Positions 18,134-25,695 of a DNA stretch of 34,661 nt are shown piece after piece. How positions within the stretch are numbered: the first letter of the stretch is position 1; every line of letters starts with the position of its first letter. A program made the position numbers and the translations under genes. A model generated the notes under the pieces. The model was not told where the DNA came from, ran no database searches, and worked only from the letters and a program-made list of their open reading frames with translations. This stretch comes from Planctomycetota bacterium (lineage in GTDB: Bacteria > Planctomycetota > Planctomycetia > Pirellulales > Pirellulaceae), in the NCBI GenBank assembly GCA_014381825.1, contig JACNKX010000219.1, forward strand, positions 1 through 34,661, given 5' to 3'.

Positions 18134-20059
18134 CTAACGTGCCGCGCGCCAAAGCCGAACCGTTCCATCGTTGCCACCGGTCGCTAGAGTGTTGCTCCCA
18201 GGAGCATACTGAATCCAAAACGTGAAGCTGTCGTGTCCATCGCACGACGCATATTGTGTCCACGTCGTTGTATCCCAAAGCCGTACTGAACCATCCCCAC
18301 GCCCAACTGCCATTGTGTTCCCGTCCGGCGACATCGCCAGCGCGCGGACCCACATTTCATGCTGCAGTGTCCGTTCTTCCTCGAAGGTTTCCAAATTCCA
18401 GACCTTGACGGCACCGGATGAATCGGAAGAGGCGAAGTGTTTGCCGTCCGAGGTAAAGACGATTGTCCAGACTGCAAGTTTGTGACCTTTGATCTTGGCG
18501 CGCACTTCCCCAGTTTTGAGATCCCACACGATCAGCTCACCTGGGTCGCCAGTCGTCCAGTTTCCACCACCCGTGATCAGCAACCTTTCATCTGGTGAAA
18601 TAATTGCGCAGTAAATCTGCTGCTTGTGCTCGCGCCAAGTTGCCTTCACTTCGCCTGACTCCACATCCCACACTTTGACCAGACCAGCATCACAGCCACT
18701 TACTAACGTCTTCCCGTCCTTCGTGAAGACTACCGAAGAAACCGCACCGCGGTGACGCTGCTGCGTCTCACGTGTCGAACCATCGCTGATGTTGTCTAGA
18801 AATATCTTTCCGGTGTCGCCACCTGTTGCGAGAATCTTGCCACCCGGGGAGAAAGCCGCACACCGCGTCGTTGGATGCCCTTCGCGCGAAAAGATTAGTT
18901 TCTTGCTCTCCATGTCCCACAGCTCGAACCGCGTCTTGGGGCCACCGACAAACAACTTCTTGCCGTCGGGCGAGTAGGCAATCGTCCAAACAGAATCGGA
19001 TCGTCCATCGATCACAGCGAAAGGCGCAATGCTTCGAACTTCCGGCAGCCAGTAGAGCAATCTGCCATCCAAACCAGCGGAGATTAATCCGTTCTCCGAA
19101 TCGAACACCATCGCCGCCACTGACTCTTCGTGTGTTTTCAAGGACTGAATCTCTCTCCACGTCGCTGTATCCCACAGTTTGATTGTTCCGTCCCAACTGC
19201 CCGTCGCCATTCGCTGGCCGCCAGGATCGAATGCAACCGACCAGATCGCAAATGGATGCGTCCCAAGTGCGATCGGCTCGCGAGCCTCCATCAAGTCGTG
19301 AACGGCGGCAGTTCCGTCAGCGGCTGCGATTACAAGGTGATCGCCATCGGGCGAGAAGGCGAGAGCCGTGACGCGAGAGCGTTCAATCTCAAACAATTGC
19401 GGCTCGGTCGTTGGTCGCGAACCGCCTCCCGCTCTGATGTCGTGCAGTTTTACTTCGCGCGAATGCGAAGCGATTGCCAGTTTCTCAGCGTTCGGCGAGA
19501 AAGCGATCGTTTGCACCGGACTTTGCTCCACTGTCAATTCGCGAATCACTTTGCCGCTGCGAACGTCCCATAGACGGACCTCACCTGCATCGGTGACTCC
19601 CGCCAACAACGCAGAGTTGGCAGAGAAACTCAGAGTCACCGTTCGATCTGACGTCGAAACGTCCCGGAACTTGATTTGATTCGTTTCGAGATCAAGCAGG
19701 GTGACGGTGCCGTCAGGATCGGCGAATGCCAACAACGTCGCATCACGCGAGAGAACGGCACAACCCGGCTCGCTGTCGATTTCTGTGACGAGTTCAGATC
19801 CACTGGATCGGCCAGCTGACCATTGCGATACGCGACCGTCGATATCAACGATACGAATGTGTTGATGGTTTGCCGACATAGCGATACTGAAAGTTGTCGG
19901 GAATCTCGACAGCATTTGGGGCGTGTTACGCAATCGAGTTGGTACCCGTACATTGGCGTCGAGTGCTTGGTATGTCGGGAGATCGTCAGCAACCGTGAAT
20001 TGCCCCCACAAGCATGCCGCTAACAACACAGCGCTGAACTCAAATCGATCGCCGATCAT
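18134..20059 (-). CDS. Exported WD40-repeat beta-propeller protein
   Basis: A 641-residue protein made almost wholly of WD40 repeats after a signal peptide (AVLLAACLWGQFTVADD). Repeat ends are clear: VRLWDVRSG, VKLHDIRAG, IKLWDTATW, FELWDMESK, VKVWDVESG, LIVWDLKTG, VKVWNLETF, VRLWDTTTW and VRLWRAAR, with matching AFSPDG or VFTKDG turns. The count suggests two propellers. The likely role is protein-protein scaffold in the periplasm. The start is only 24 bases downstream of the second, 'restored' stop (20084) of the M56 fusion gene, so it is probably the third gene of the BlaI operon. Confidence 0.88.
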   Translation of the reverse strand: MIGDRFEFSAVLLAACLWGQFTVADDLPTYQALDANVRVPTRLRNTPQMLSRFPTTFSIAMSANHQHIRIVDIDGRVSQWSAGRSSGSELVTEIDSEPGCAVLSRDATLLAFADPDGTVTLLDLETNQIKFRDVSTSDRTVTLSFSANSALLAGVTDAGEVRLWDVRSGKVIRELTVEQSPVQTIAFSPNAEKLAIASHSREVKLHDIRAGGGSRPTTEPQLFEIERSRVTALAFSPDGDHLVIAAADGTAAVHDLMEAREPIALGTHPFAIWSVAFDPGGQRMATGSWDGTIKLWDTATWREIQSLKTHEESVAAMVFDSENGLISAGLDGRLLYWLPEVRSIAPFAVIDGRSDSVWTIAYSPDGKKLFVGGPKTRFELWDMESKKLIFSREGHPTTRCAAFSPGGKILATGGDTGKIFLDNISDGSTRETQQRHRGAVSSVVFTKDGKTLVSGCDAGLVKVWDVESGEVKATWREHKQQIYCAIISPDERLLITGGGNWTTGDPGELIVWDLKTGEVRAKIKGHKLAVWTIVFTSDGKHFASSDSSGAVKVWNLETFEEERTLQHEMWVRALAMSPDGNTMAVGRGDGSVRLWDTTTWTQYASCDGHDSFTFWIQYAPGSNTLATGGNDGTVRLWRAAR

Positions 20060-20083
20060 CGCTTACTCGCTTGGATAAGGTGT

Positions 20084-20269
20084 TTACTCGCGTCCGGCAA
20101 CGAAGAAACTTTCGTGAAGAAACCCGGTCAAGATGCGGCTGGCAGGATCATGTGTCCAGTAGTTACCGTCAATCACGAACTTGTAGCGATGCTCTCCCTC
20201 TTTGACGACCGTATCAACGTGATAGATGCCATCTCCATCTGAGTCATTCAATGGATTGTTCACATTGCT
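20084..20269 (-). pseudogene. In-frame continuation of the M56 fusion past TGA: rest of a CBM48-like domain
   Basis: Directly after the TGA at 20270-20272 the same frame stays open for 61 codons to TAA at 20084-20086. The peptide contains NDSDGDGIYHVDTVV, GEHRYKFVIDGNYWTHDPAS and FFVAGRE: the second half of a CBM48/AMPK glycogen-binding-like domain (YKFVIDG followed by W and DP is diagnostic). The first half (TIHLAGTFNE) is the end of the upstream reading frame. In the family, the residue after GxFN[DE] is Trp, so TGA replaces what would be TGG. This is either coding sequence reached by readthrough or the lost tail of the upstream gene. Confidence 0.85.
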
Positions 20270-23200
20270 TCATTCGTTAAATGTTCCCGCAAGGTGAATC
20301 GTCTTGGCTGGCCGATCGGGCTTGTAAGTAAAGCGCGCACGATAGTTGCCACCACCGATCGCCGTGAGTTGCGGTTCGGGTAACGTCAGATTTTGGTTGA
20401 GGAACACGCCTTCGAAGTATCCGATCATCATCTCTTCCCAAGTTTGTTCGCCCCATCGCACGGGAATCGTTGGGTCGGGATTCGATAGGTTGCGTTCTGA
20501 GTTGTCGAAGTAGGCGATGCATTTGAGCAACGTTCCCTCCGGCATGAATTTCGGCTTGGCGAGCTTGTAGGTATTCTGCCAATTGAAGTCGAACCGTGGG
20601 ACGTCAAGAAGAATCTCGCGTGAACCGTTCGGATACGTCGCCTCGAAGCGGAACGCTTTGCCTCGATAGTGCATGTGTGGGACAAGCGCGTGGAGTTCCA
20701 TATCGTGCGAGAACCGGTGAGCGGCTTCGACGCGATGGTTCTCCGCGTTAGGTGGGATTTCAAAATCCAGATTCGCAGCCACGCCGGTCTGCATCGTATG
20801 GCGGATTGTCTTTGAGTCGGCGAAATAGAGTCCGATTTGACTCTGGTCGTGACGCTCGCTGCCGTCAGGCGTGTAGTGAATTTGAAAGACCAGCGTCGAA
20901 CCAGGTGGGACGTATCGCGCGACGCCTTCTTCCATCTCCATCGGCGGTGAGCCAGGCACATATCCGCCGACCGTCTCGAACCCGACTCCACGCTCCTCCA
21001 AGATCGGATCTCCACCAGGTGGATTGATAAAGACGATGATATGATGAACGACACTTTGTACACCGGGGCGGATCTCGGAAGCCCGTACCCACGTGCCTTC
21101 GGTGAAGCCCGGATCGACGGTCACGTATTGGTAATCGACGACACCCGTCGCGGTGACCGTAATTGGTTCAGGCATCGTCAGCACTAGATCCGGCTCGCCC
21201 AACGCCCAACCATCAATGAACTCGCGTTTCGGTGGTAGATCTTCGTCGGAGCCCTTCGGCACGCCATTCTCAAGCCACTGATATAGCACTTGTTTCTCTG
21301 CTTCCGGCATCTGCTCGTCATTGGCGAAATGCCCATACTTCGGACTCGCATGCCAGGGCGGCATGCGCTGGTCTTCGACGACTTCACAAATCGTCTCTGC
21401 CCAAGCAGCCACCTCTTCGTACGATTGCATCGCGAACGGCGCGATGCCATCCTCGCGATGACACTCGACGCAGCGACGTTGCACGATCCGCGAAACTTGT
21501 TTCGCATAAGTGATCTCGCCAGTCGGAGCTACTCTCGTGACTCGACCAATGTGGCAACCAACGGACTCGGTCTGCGGCGTACTCACCGGTTCCCCGGCTA
21601 ACATCTCGTTGATCGCATCTGTCAAGTAATGCGTTTGCGGCTCGGCACGTGCATAGCCGATGCCAAATTGATCGTCGATGCGTCCCCAGTACCGGACGAT
21701 TCGTTCCGCGTCGAGCAGAAACACCTCGGGGGTTCTTTCGGCTTGGAATAGATCCGCGACACGATTACCCGGATCTTTCAGCAACGTAAATGCGATACCG
21801 TGCCTTCGTGCGTAGTGTCCAAGTTCGGTCGGCGTGTCTTGTTGATTGGAGCTAATGCCGACAAATGCCACACCCTGCGATTTATATTTTTCAGCGAGGT
21901 TCGCCAGGCGTGATCCATAAAGTTTCGCCAACGGACACTCCGTGCCGATAAACGCAACGACAACGATATCGCTGTCGCTGTCGCTCAAGGTATGCTCAGC
22001 ACCAAGATAGTCCAGCAGCTCAAAGTCCTCGATCCTGCGACCGATTTGCCTGTCTTCTGGAGTTGTCGACGCGTTTTCATCGCCAGCTCCTGCCGAAGCT
22101 TGCTGCGCCCAAGTCTGCAAGATCATCGGCGTGATTACAGCAGCGACAAGAACGACCAGGAACGTCGTCCATCCTGCTCTCGTTAAGCGGACGTTTGAAG
22201 GTTCTCTGTCGAGTAACCGTATGACACGGCGTTTGAAGTCCGATTGATTTCCACCAGATGCGGCGAGCGCGGCCGCTTGTGGCGTGGGCTCTCCACGCCG
22301 CAGCAGTGAAGAAAGTTCCGCCATTCGCACCAAGGCGTCCGCGTAATGCACGCGTTCCCAGCCGGCGGCGAGTACGATGTCGTCACTGGCGTTCTCACGT
22401 TCGACGTCGATTCGACGGCTGATATACCAAACAGCTGGATGGAAGAAAATCACCGCTTCCACCACACGTTGCAGCAGATTCATGAGCGGGTCGTAGCGGC
22501 GCAGGTGTGCCAACTCGTGCGTGATAAGCGTTTCCAGTTGATCTGGCGACAGACCGCTCGCCAGCGACGCCGGTAACAGAATCATCGGTCGTGCAATACC
22601 AACGACTACCGGAACGGAGATTTGCTCGCAGTAGGCGATCGCAGGTGCCACGCGCAACCCGATTCGTTTGGCTTGGCGTGCGATTCGATCGGGTAACTCA
22701 ATGTCGTTGATCGCGACAGCGGCTCTTCGCAACTTGTGGCCGCCCCATACGCCACTTGCCAAACGCACAATCATTGCGAGGACACAAGTTAGATAAGCAA
22801 TCGTGATATAAGGTGCAATCGCTGGAAGTAGCGAGCGGCGAACTTGCTCTAGTTCGTTGGCGGATGTTATCGGTACGTTGCGATTGGAGTTCGCCGTGCT
22901 GCCTCCTTCCAGAAGGACCGCCGCCTCAGCAACGTCGGTCTCCGCGCGAACTTGCCGACTCGACTGGTTGCGCTCCGGGATGGAGCGATCAGCGATCAAC
23001 GCTTCAGATATCTCTGTGAAGCCGTTTGCTGTAAGGACATTGCTTGCCTCATCTGTGCGGCCCAACCGCTCGCTCTCTCGGTTCAACGCTACACTCTCGC
23101 TGCTCTCCGAATGCGCGCCCAATAGAACAAACGTGATCGGAAGGCAAGTCAACATTGCCAGCATCGCAACGACGTTCAGTAAGTATCTCGATTGTGCAGA

Positions 23201-23329
23201 GCCGCGTCTGATCAGACAATCCAAGGTGAATGCGAGGATCGCAACAAGACTCCCCTGCCAAAGGAAATGAACTAACGTTTGCGCAAGTCGTAGCGAAAAC
23301 GAGTCGTCGAGCCAAAGAGATGGGTTCAT
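20270..23329 (-). CDS. BlaR1-like M56 peptidase fused to redoxin, CxxCH heme site and PHM-like copper monooxygenase
   Basis: A 1019-residue membrane protein. Residues 1-405 form an M56/BlaR1-type sensor: hydrophobic segments at ~13-38, 50-70, 168-192 and 388-405 and the zinc-protease motif HELAH (271-275), with ENASDD following at ~312. No penicillin-binding domain is present. Residues ~424-580 form an AhpC/TSA-type redoxin (GTECPLAKLYGSRL, FVGISSN); ~605-700 contain CVECH (620-624), a c-type heme motif; ~715-985 resemble copper type II monooxygenases (PHM/DBH family): VHHIIVFINPPGG (His762/763), QIHY (818), M846 and HALVPHMHYRG (885-887). The chain ends inside a CBM48-like domain at a TGA. 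It starts 9 bases after the BlaI gene, so BlaI is its expected cleavage target or repressor partner. The enzymatic part would sit outside the membrane (inference). Confidence 0.88.
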   Translation of the reverse strand: MNPSLWLDDSFSLRLAQTLVHFLWQGSLVAILAFTLDCLIRRGSAQSRYLLNVVAMLAMLTCLPITFVLLGAHSESSESVALNRESERLGRTDEASNVLTANGFTEISEALIADRSIPERNQSSRQVRAETDVAEAAVLLEGGSTANSNRNVPITSANELEQVRRSLLPAIAPYITIAYLTCVLAMIVRLASGVWGGHKLRRAAVAINDIELPDRIARQAKRIGLRVAPAIAYCEQISVPVVVGIARPMILLPASLASGLSPDQLETLITHELAHLRRYDPLMNLLQRVVEAVIFFHPAVWYISRRIDVERENASDDIVLAAGWERVHYADALVRMAELSSLLRRGEPTPQAAALAASGGNQSDFKRRVIRLLDREPSNVRLTRAGWTTFLVVLVAAVITPMILQTWAQQASAGAGDENASTTPEDRQIGRRIEDFELLDYLGAEHTLSDSDSDIVVVAFIGTECPLAKLYGSRLANLAEKYKSQGVAFVGISSNQQDTPTELGHYARRHGIAFTLLKDPGNRVADLFQAERTPEVFLLDAERIVRYWGRIDDQFGIGYARAEPQTHYLTDAINEMLAGEPVSTPQTESVGCHIGRVTRVAPTGEITYAKQVSRIVQRRCVECHREDGIAPFAMQSYEEVAAWAETICEVVEDQRMPPWHASPKYGHFANDEQMPEAEKQVLYQWLENGVPKGSDEDLPPKREFIDGWALGEPDLVLTMPEPITVTATGVVDYQYVTVDPGFTEGTWVRASEIRPGVQSVVHHIIVFINPPGGDPILEERGVGFETVGGYVPGSPPMEMEEGVARYVPPGSTLVFQIHYTPDGSERHDQSQIGLYFADSKTIRHTMQTGVAANLDFEIPPNAENHRVEAAHRFSHDMELHALVPHMHYRGKAFRFEATYPNGSREILLDVPRFDFNWQNTYKLAKPKFMPEGTLLKCIAYFDNSERNLSNPDPTIPVRWGEQTWEEMMIGYFEGVFLNQNLTLPEPQLTAIGGGNYRARFTYKPDRPAKTIHLAGTFNE

Positions 23330-23338
23330 AGTATCGTC

Positions 23339-23728
23339 CTAGGATTCTTTTAGCTTGCGGTTGATAATCCGCCGGAGCTCCTTTAGCTCGTCCGCGTCAA
23401 CGTTGTTTGCGTCGAACAACTTCAACAAAACGGCCGACGTCGAGCCGTCGAACACACGATCGACGACGTCGTTCAACATCCGCTCCGAAACGGTCGCCTC
23501 GTTCAATCGTGGCGAGAACAAGAAAGAGTTTCCTCGCTTCTTCCGCATCAGATACTGCTTATCGACCATCGTATTCAGCGTCGTGATGACAGAAGTTTTG
23601 GCCAATTCGCGTCCCTCGTCCGCCAGAACACCTTGGACTTCGCGGGCCAAAAGCGGCGACTCTCGCCATAGTACCTTGAGTATTAGAAGCTCTAACTCGG
23701 TGGGTTGCTTCGAAGCTGGTCGTGCCAT
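23339..23728 (-). CDS. BlaI/MecI-family winged-helix repressor
   Basis: A 129-residue BlaI/MecI/CopY-type regulator. The N-terminal winged helix shows PTELELLILKVLWRESPLLAREVQ, then the recognition region AKTSVITTLNTMVDKQYLMRKKRGNSFLFSP; the C-terminal helices (LNDVVDRVFDG, DELKELRRIINRKLKE) fit the dimerisation domain. In the known systems BlaI dimers repress their own operon and the adjacent BlaR1/M56 protein relieves repression by proteolysis. Here the M56 gene begins 9 bases downstream. Two matching 16-bp inverted repeats upstream are its likely operators. Start at ATG 23728; the Shine-Dalgarno is weak. Confidence 0.93.
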   Translation of the reverse strand: MARPASKQPTELELLILKVLWRESPLLAREVQGVLADEGRELAKTSVITTLNTMVDKQYLMRKKRGNSFLFSPRLNEATVSERMLNDVVDRVFDGSTSAVLLKLFDANNVDADELKELRRIINRKLKES

Positions 23729-23748
23729 GTCTTGCGCTCACATTGGAC

Positions 23749-23764
23749 GTCTAGTTTCATAGAC
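23749..23764. promoter_or_regulatory. Predicted BlaI operator 1
   Basis: GTCTAGTTTCATAGAC: inverted repeat GTCTA-N6-TAGAC, extended by one more C-G pair on the outside. It lies 21 bases upstream of the blaI-like start codon and overlaps the end of the predicted -10 box, where bound repressor would block transcription. Read on the minus strand it differs from operator 2 at a single base. Confidence 0.75.
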
Positions 23765-23791
23765 GATATACGCTTGCCCGGCACTCGTCAA
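23763..23791 (-). promoter_or_regulatory. Predicted promoter of the BlaI-M56-WD40 operon
   Basis: On the minus strand TTGACG (23791-23786) is followed after 17 bases by TATCGT (23768-23763), a sigma70-like -35/-10 arrangement with a good -35 and a fair -10. Initiation would fall inside operator 1. The position between the two operators supports autoregulation. Confidence 0.55.
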
Positions 23792-23808
23792 GCAAGTTCC
23801 ATAAAAAA

Positions 23809-23824
23809 GTCTATAAAACTAGAC
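23809..23824. promoter_or_regulatory. Predicted BlaI operator 2
   Basis: GTCTATAAAACTAGAC: inverted repeat GTCTA-N6-TAGAC. The centre lies 60 bp from that of operator 1, and the orientation is opposite: one operator is the reverse complement of the other with a single mismatch. It sits just upstream of the -35 box and could also influence the divergent oxidoreductase gene at 23959. Confidence 0.75.
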
Positions 23825-23841
23825 GATGGGTCAGGCGTGTT

Positions 23842-23862
23842 GCCTGATGCGAGTCATCAGGC
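23842..23862. repeat. Perfect 8-bp hairpin in the divergent intergenic region
   Basis: GCCTGATG-CGAGT-CATCAGGC. No T-tract follows on either strand. It lies between operator 2 and the oxidoreductase start; it could be a leader-RNA structure of that gene or another regulator's site. Function unknown. Confidence 0.4.
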
Positions 23863-23958
23863 GATGCTGTCCATCATAGATTCTCAAGGGCCAATCGACA
23901 GCGTAGAATCGTCCGCTCGCGCTGTGAGCAATCTGCGACTGAGTTCAGGAGTACAACG

Positions 23959-24951
23959 ATGTCTCGAAATAGTATTGCATCGGTCAAGGTTGGCGTTGTG
24001 GGGCTCGGCAGATTCGGGCGGCTGCATTCGTTGACCCTCGACCAACTCGCGGAAGCTGAATTAGTCGCTGTGGTGGCGCGTCGGCAAGAGAGCCTCGACG
24101 CCATGACCCAAGAGTTACCTGACGTGCAAGGTTGGACGAATTTGCAACAGGCGATCGATGAGTCCGATGCGGAGGCGTGGGTTGTCGCATGCACGACGGC
24201 GTCGCATGTATCTGTGGCGAGATTGTTGCTCGAAAGCGGAAAGACGGTGCTGTTGGAAAAGCCAATCGCTGACAACTTGGACGAGGCTCACAGTCTGGCT
24301 CCGCTGGTCGATGTTGATTCAAGCAATCTCATGATCGGGCACATCGTATTGTTCAATAGCGAGTATCAGCAGCTGCGCGATGTTGCGCGACAACGGGGGC
24401 CGATCTCATACATCAATTGTGTGCGTCATCGTCCGGCCAGCATCGTCCAGGACTTCCCCGGCGAAAATCCGTTGCATGCGGCGATGGTACACGATCTTTA
24501 CGCTACACAAGTATTACTCGATCGTGCCGAGCCAGATCATTTCAGTTCACAGTTTCGTCGCACGGAGAGTGGTGACATCGACCTAGCGTTGGCGCAGCTC
24601 AAGTGGGACGACGGTCCGGTCGCGTCGTTCGCCGCCTCGTATCTGACTCCGTCCGGAATGCCGCCACGAGGCTTTGACAGAACGGAAGTGTTCGGTGACG
24701 GTTGGTCGGCTCGAATCGAGCCGAATCCAAGACCAATCGAAGTATGGGACTCACAAGCGTCCTGGCCGTTGGCGCTAGAAGTCCGGACGGACCCGCCGAG
24801 CGGAATGATGGCTGAGGAATTGCGATGCTTTTGTCGGGTCGTACGCGGGTTGGAAGCCGTCCCAGTTGGAGCAACGTATGCGGACGCGATCCAAGTCCAG
24901 CAATGGATGGAGAAACTCTGTACCCCAATTCACAGACTACCTCCGACCTAA
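23959..24951 (+). CDS. Gfo/Idh/MocA-family NAD(P)-dependent oxidoreductase
   Basis: A 330-residue cytosolic oxidoreductase. The N-terminal Rossmann fold has VGVVGLGRFGRLH (GxGxxG), and the family motif EKP is at 100-102 (VLLEKPIADN). The C-terminal part has MVHDLYATQ, whose His is the probable catalytic residue. The family oxidises or reduces sugars, inositols and related polyols using NAD(P); the substrate cannot be told. A Shine-Dalgarno CAGGAG lies 8 bases before the ATG. Divergent from the BlaI operon, with a 230-base region between, and followed after 69 bases by the interrupted thioredoxin-like gene. Confidence 0.88.
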   Translation: MSRNSIASVKVGVVGLGRFGRLHSLTLDQLAEAELVAVVARRQESLDAMTQELPDVQGWTNLQQAIDESDAEAWVVACTTASHVSVARLLLESGKTVLLEKPIADNLDEAHSLAPLVDVDSSNLMIGHIVLFNSEYQQLRDVARQRGPISYINCVRHRPASIVQDFPGENPLHAAMVHDLYATQVLLDRAEPDHFSSQFRRTESGDIDLALAQLKWDDGPVASFAASYLTPSGMPPRGFDRTEVFGDGWSARIEPNPRPIEVWDSQASWPLALEVRTDPPSGMMAEELRCFCRVVRGLEAVPVGATYADAIQVQQWMEKLCTPIHRLPPT

Positions 24952-25020
24952 TGCAGTAGAGTGTTCGCAGGTGAGCGTGCGCATGCGCTCCGATCTGCAC
25001 TCGTTAAAGTGGGAGTTACA

Positions 25021-25602
25021 ATGTCGCGTGTGCTAATGATTGCTGTGGCTGTGTCGTTCGTAACAACGGCCGCTCCGGCCGCCGAGAAGATTGTGAGCGG
25101 GCCGCAAGCTGGCGAAAAGGTCACCGGTTTCTTTGACTTTAGCGGCGTGAAGTGTGGCGGTGCGACGGACCGCTATGCGGTTGGTACGAAGCCAAGGTAT
25201 TACTGAGCCTATCACGGTCTTGTCGTCCTGGTATTCACGCGGACGTTCGACGACAACTTGGCCAGTTTGGTCAAAGATATCGATGGTATCATTGAGAAAC
25301 ATCCCGAGAAAAAAATCGGCTCGTATGTCAATTTTTTGGGCGATGACATGGAGCAATTGACAGCGGCAGCAATGGAGTTTGGCGAGAAGCACACATTCAA
25401 CCGAGTCCCGTTGCTCGTGCCACATACCTTCAAGAACGGCCCGAAACGATTGAAGCTTCATTCAGACGCTGAGACGACGGTCATCGTCTACGAACTTATT
25501 CCCGGCCGCGTAGTCAAAGCGAATCACGCGTTCGGCGTAGGTGGGCTCAATCCGACCTCGATCAACGCGATCGTCGCCGACGTTGAAAAGCACTTACCCT
25601 AG
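25021..25602 (+). pseudogene. Exported thioredoxin-like protein interrupted by one in-frame TGA
   Basis: The frame from ATG 25021 encodes a signal peptide (LMIAVAVSFVTTAAPAAEK) and GEKVTGFFDFSGVKC, then meets TGA at 25204-25206 (codon 62) after RYY. The same frame continues without a further stop to TAG at 25600-25602: AYHGLVVLVFTRTFDDNLAS, EKKIGSYVNFLGDD, TFNRVPLLVPHTF, TTVIVYELIPGRVVKANHAF. This is a thioredoxin-fold protein seen in planctomycetes. In relatives as I remember them, a Cys follows the aromatic pair at this point, so TGA may stand for TGC/TGT; Trp is an alternative. The Shine-Dalgarno GGGAG precedes the ATG. A frameshift is excluded because the frame is unchanged across the stop. 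Either a nonsense mutation or sequencing error, or recoding (selenocysteine) occurs. Confidence 0.8.
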
Positions 25603-25695
25603 TCAGCTTCTCAATCGCTATCTGGCTTTTTCATGCCTGCCATGCTGAAATGGTCGGAAGCAATTCCGTAACAACCACTCACTTGGAATCAGGCG

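Noticed and set aside
20270-20272. Selenocysteine at the TGA of the M56 fusion
   Set aside because: The position in CBM48-like domains is Trp, not Cys, so Sec insertion is not the natural explanation; nonsense mutation or Trp readthrough fits better.
21962-21990. TCGCTG repeat (three near-copies)
   Set aside because: It merely encodes a Ser-Asp-Ser-Asp-Ser-Asp stretch in the redoxin part of the M56 fusion; too short to be more than local slippage.
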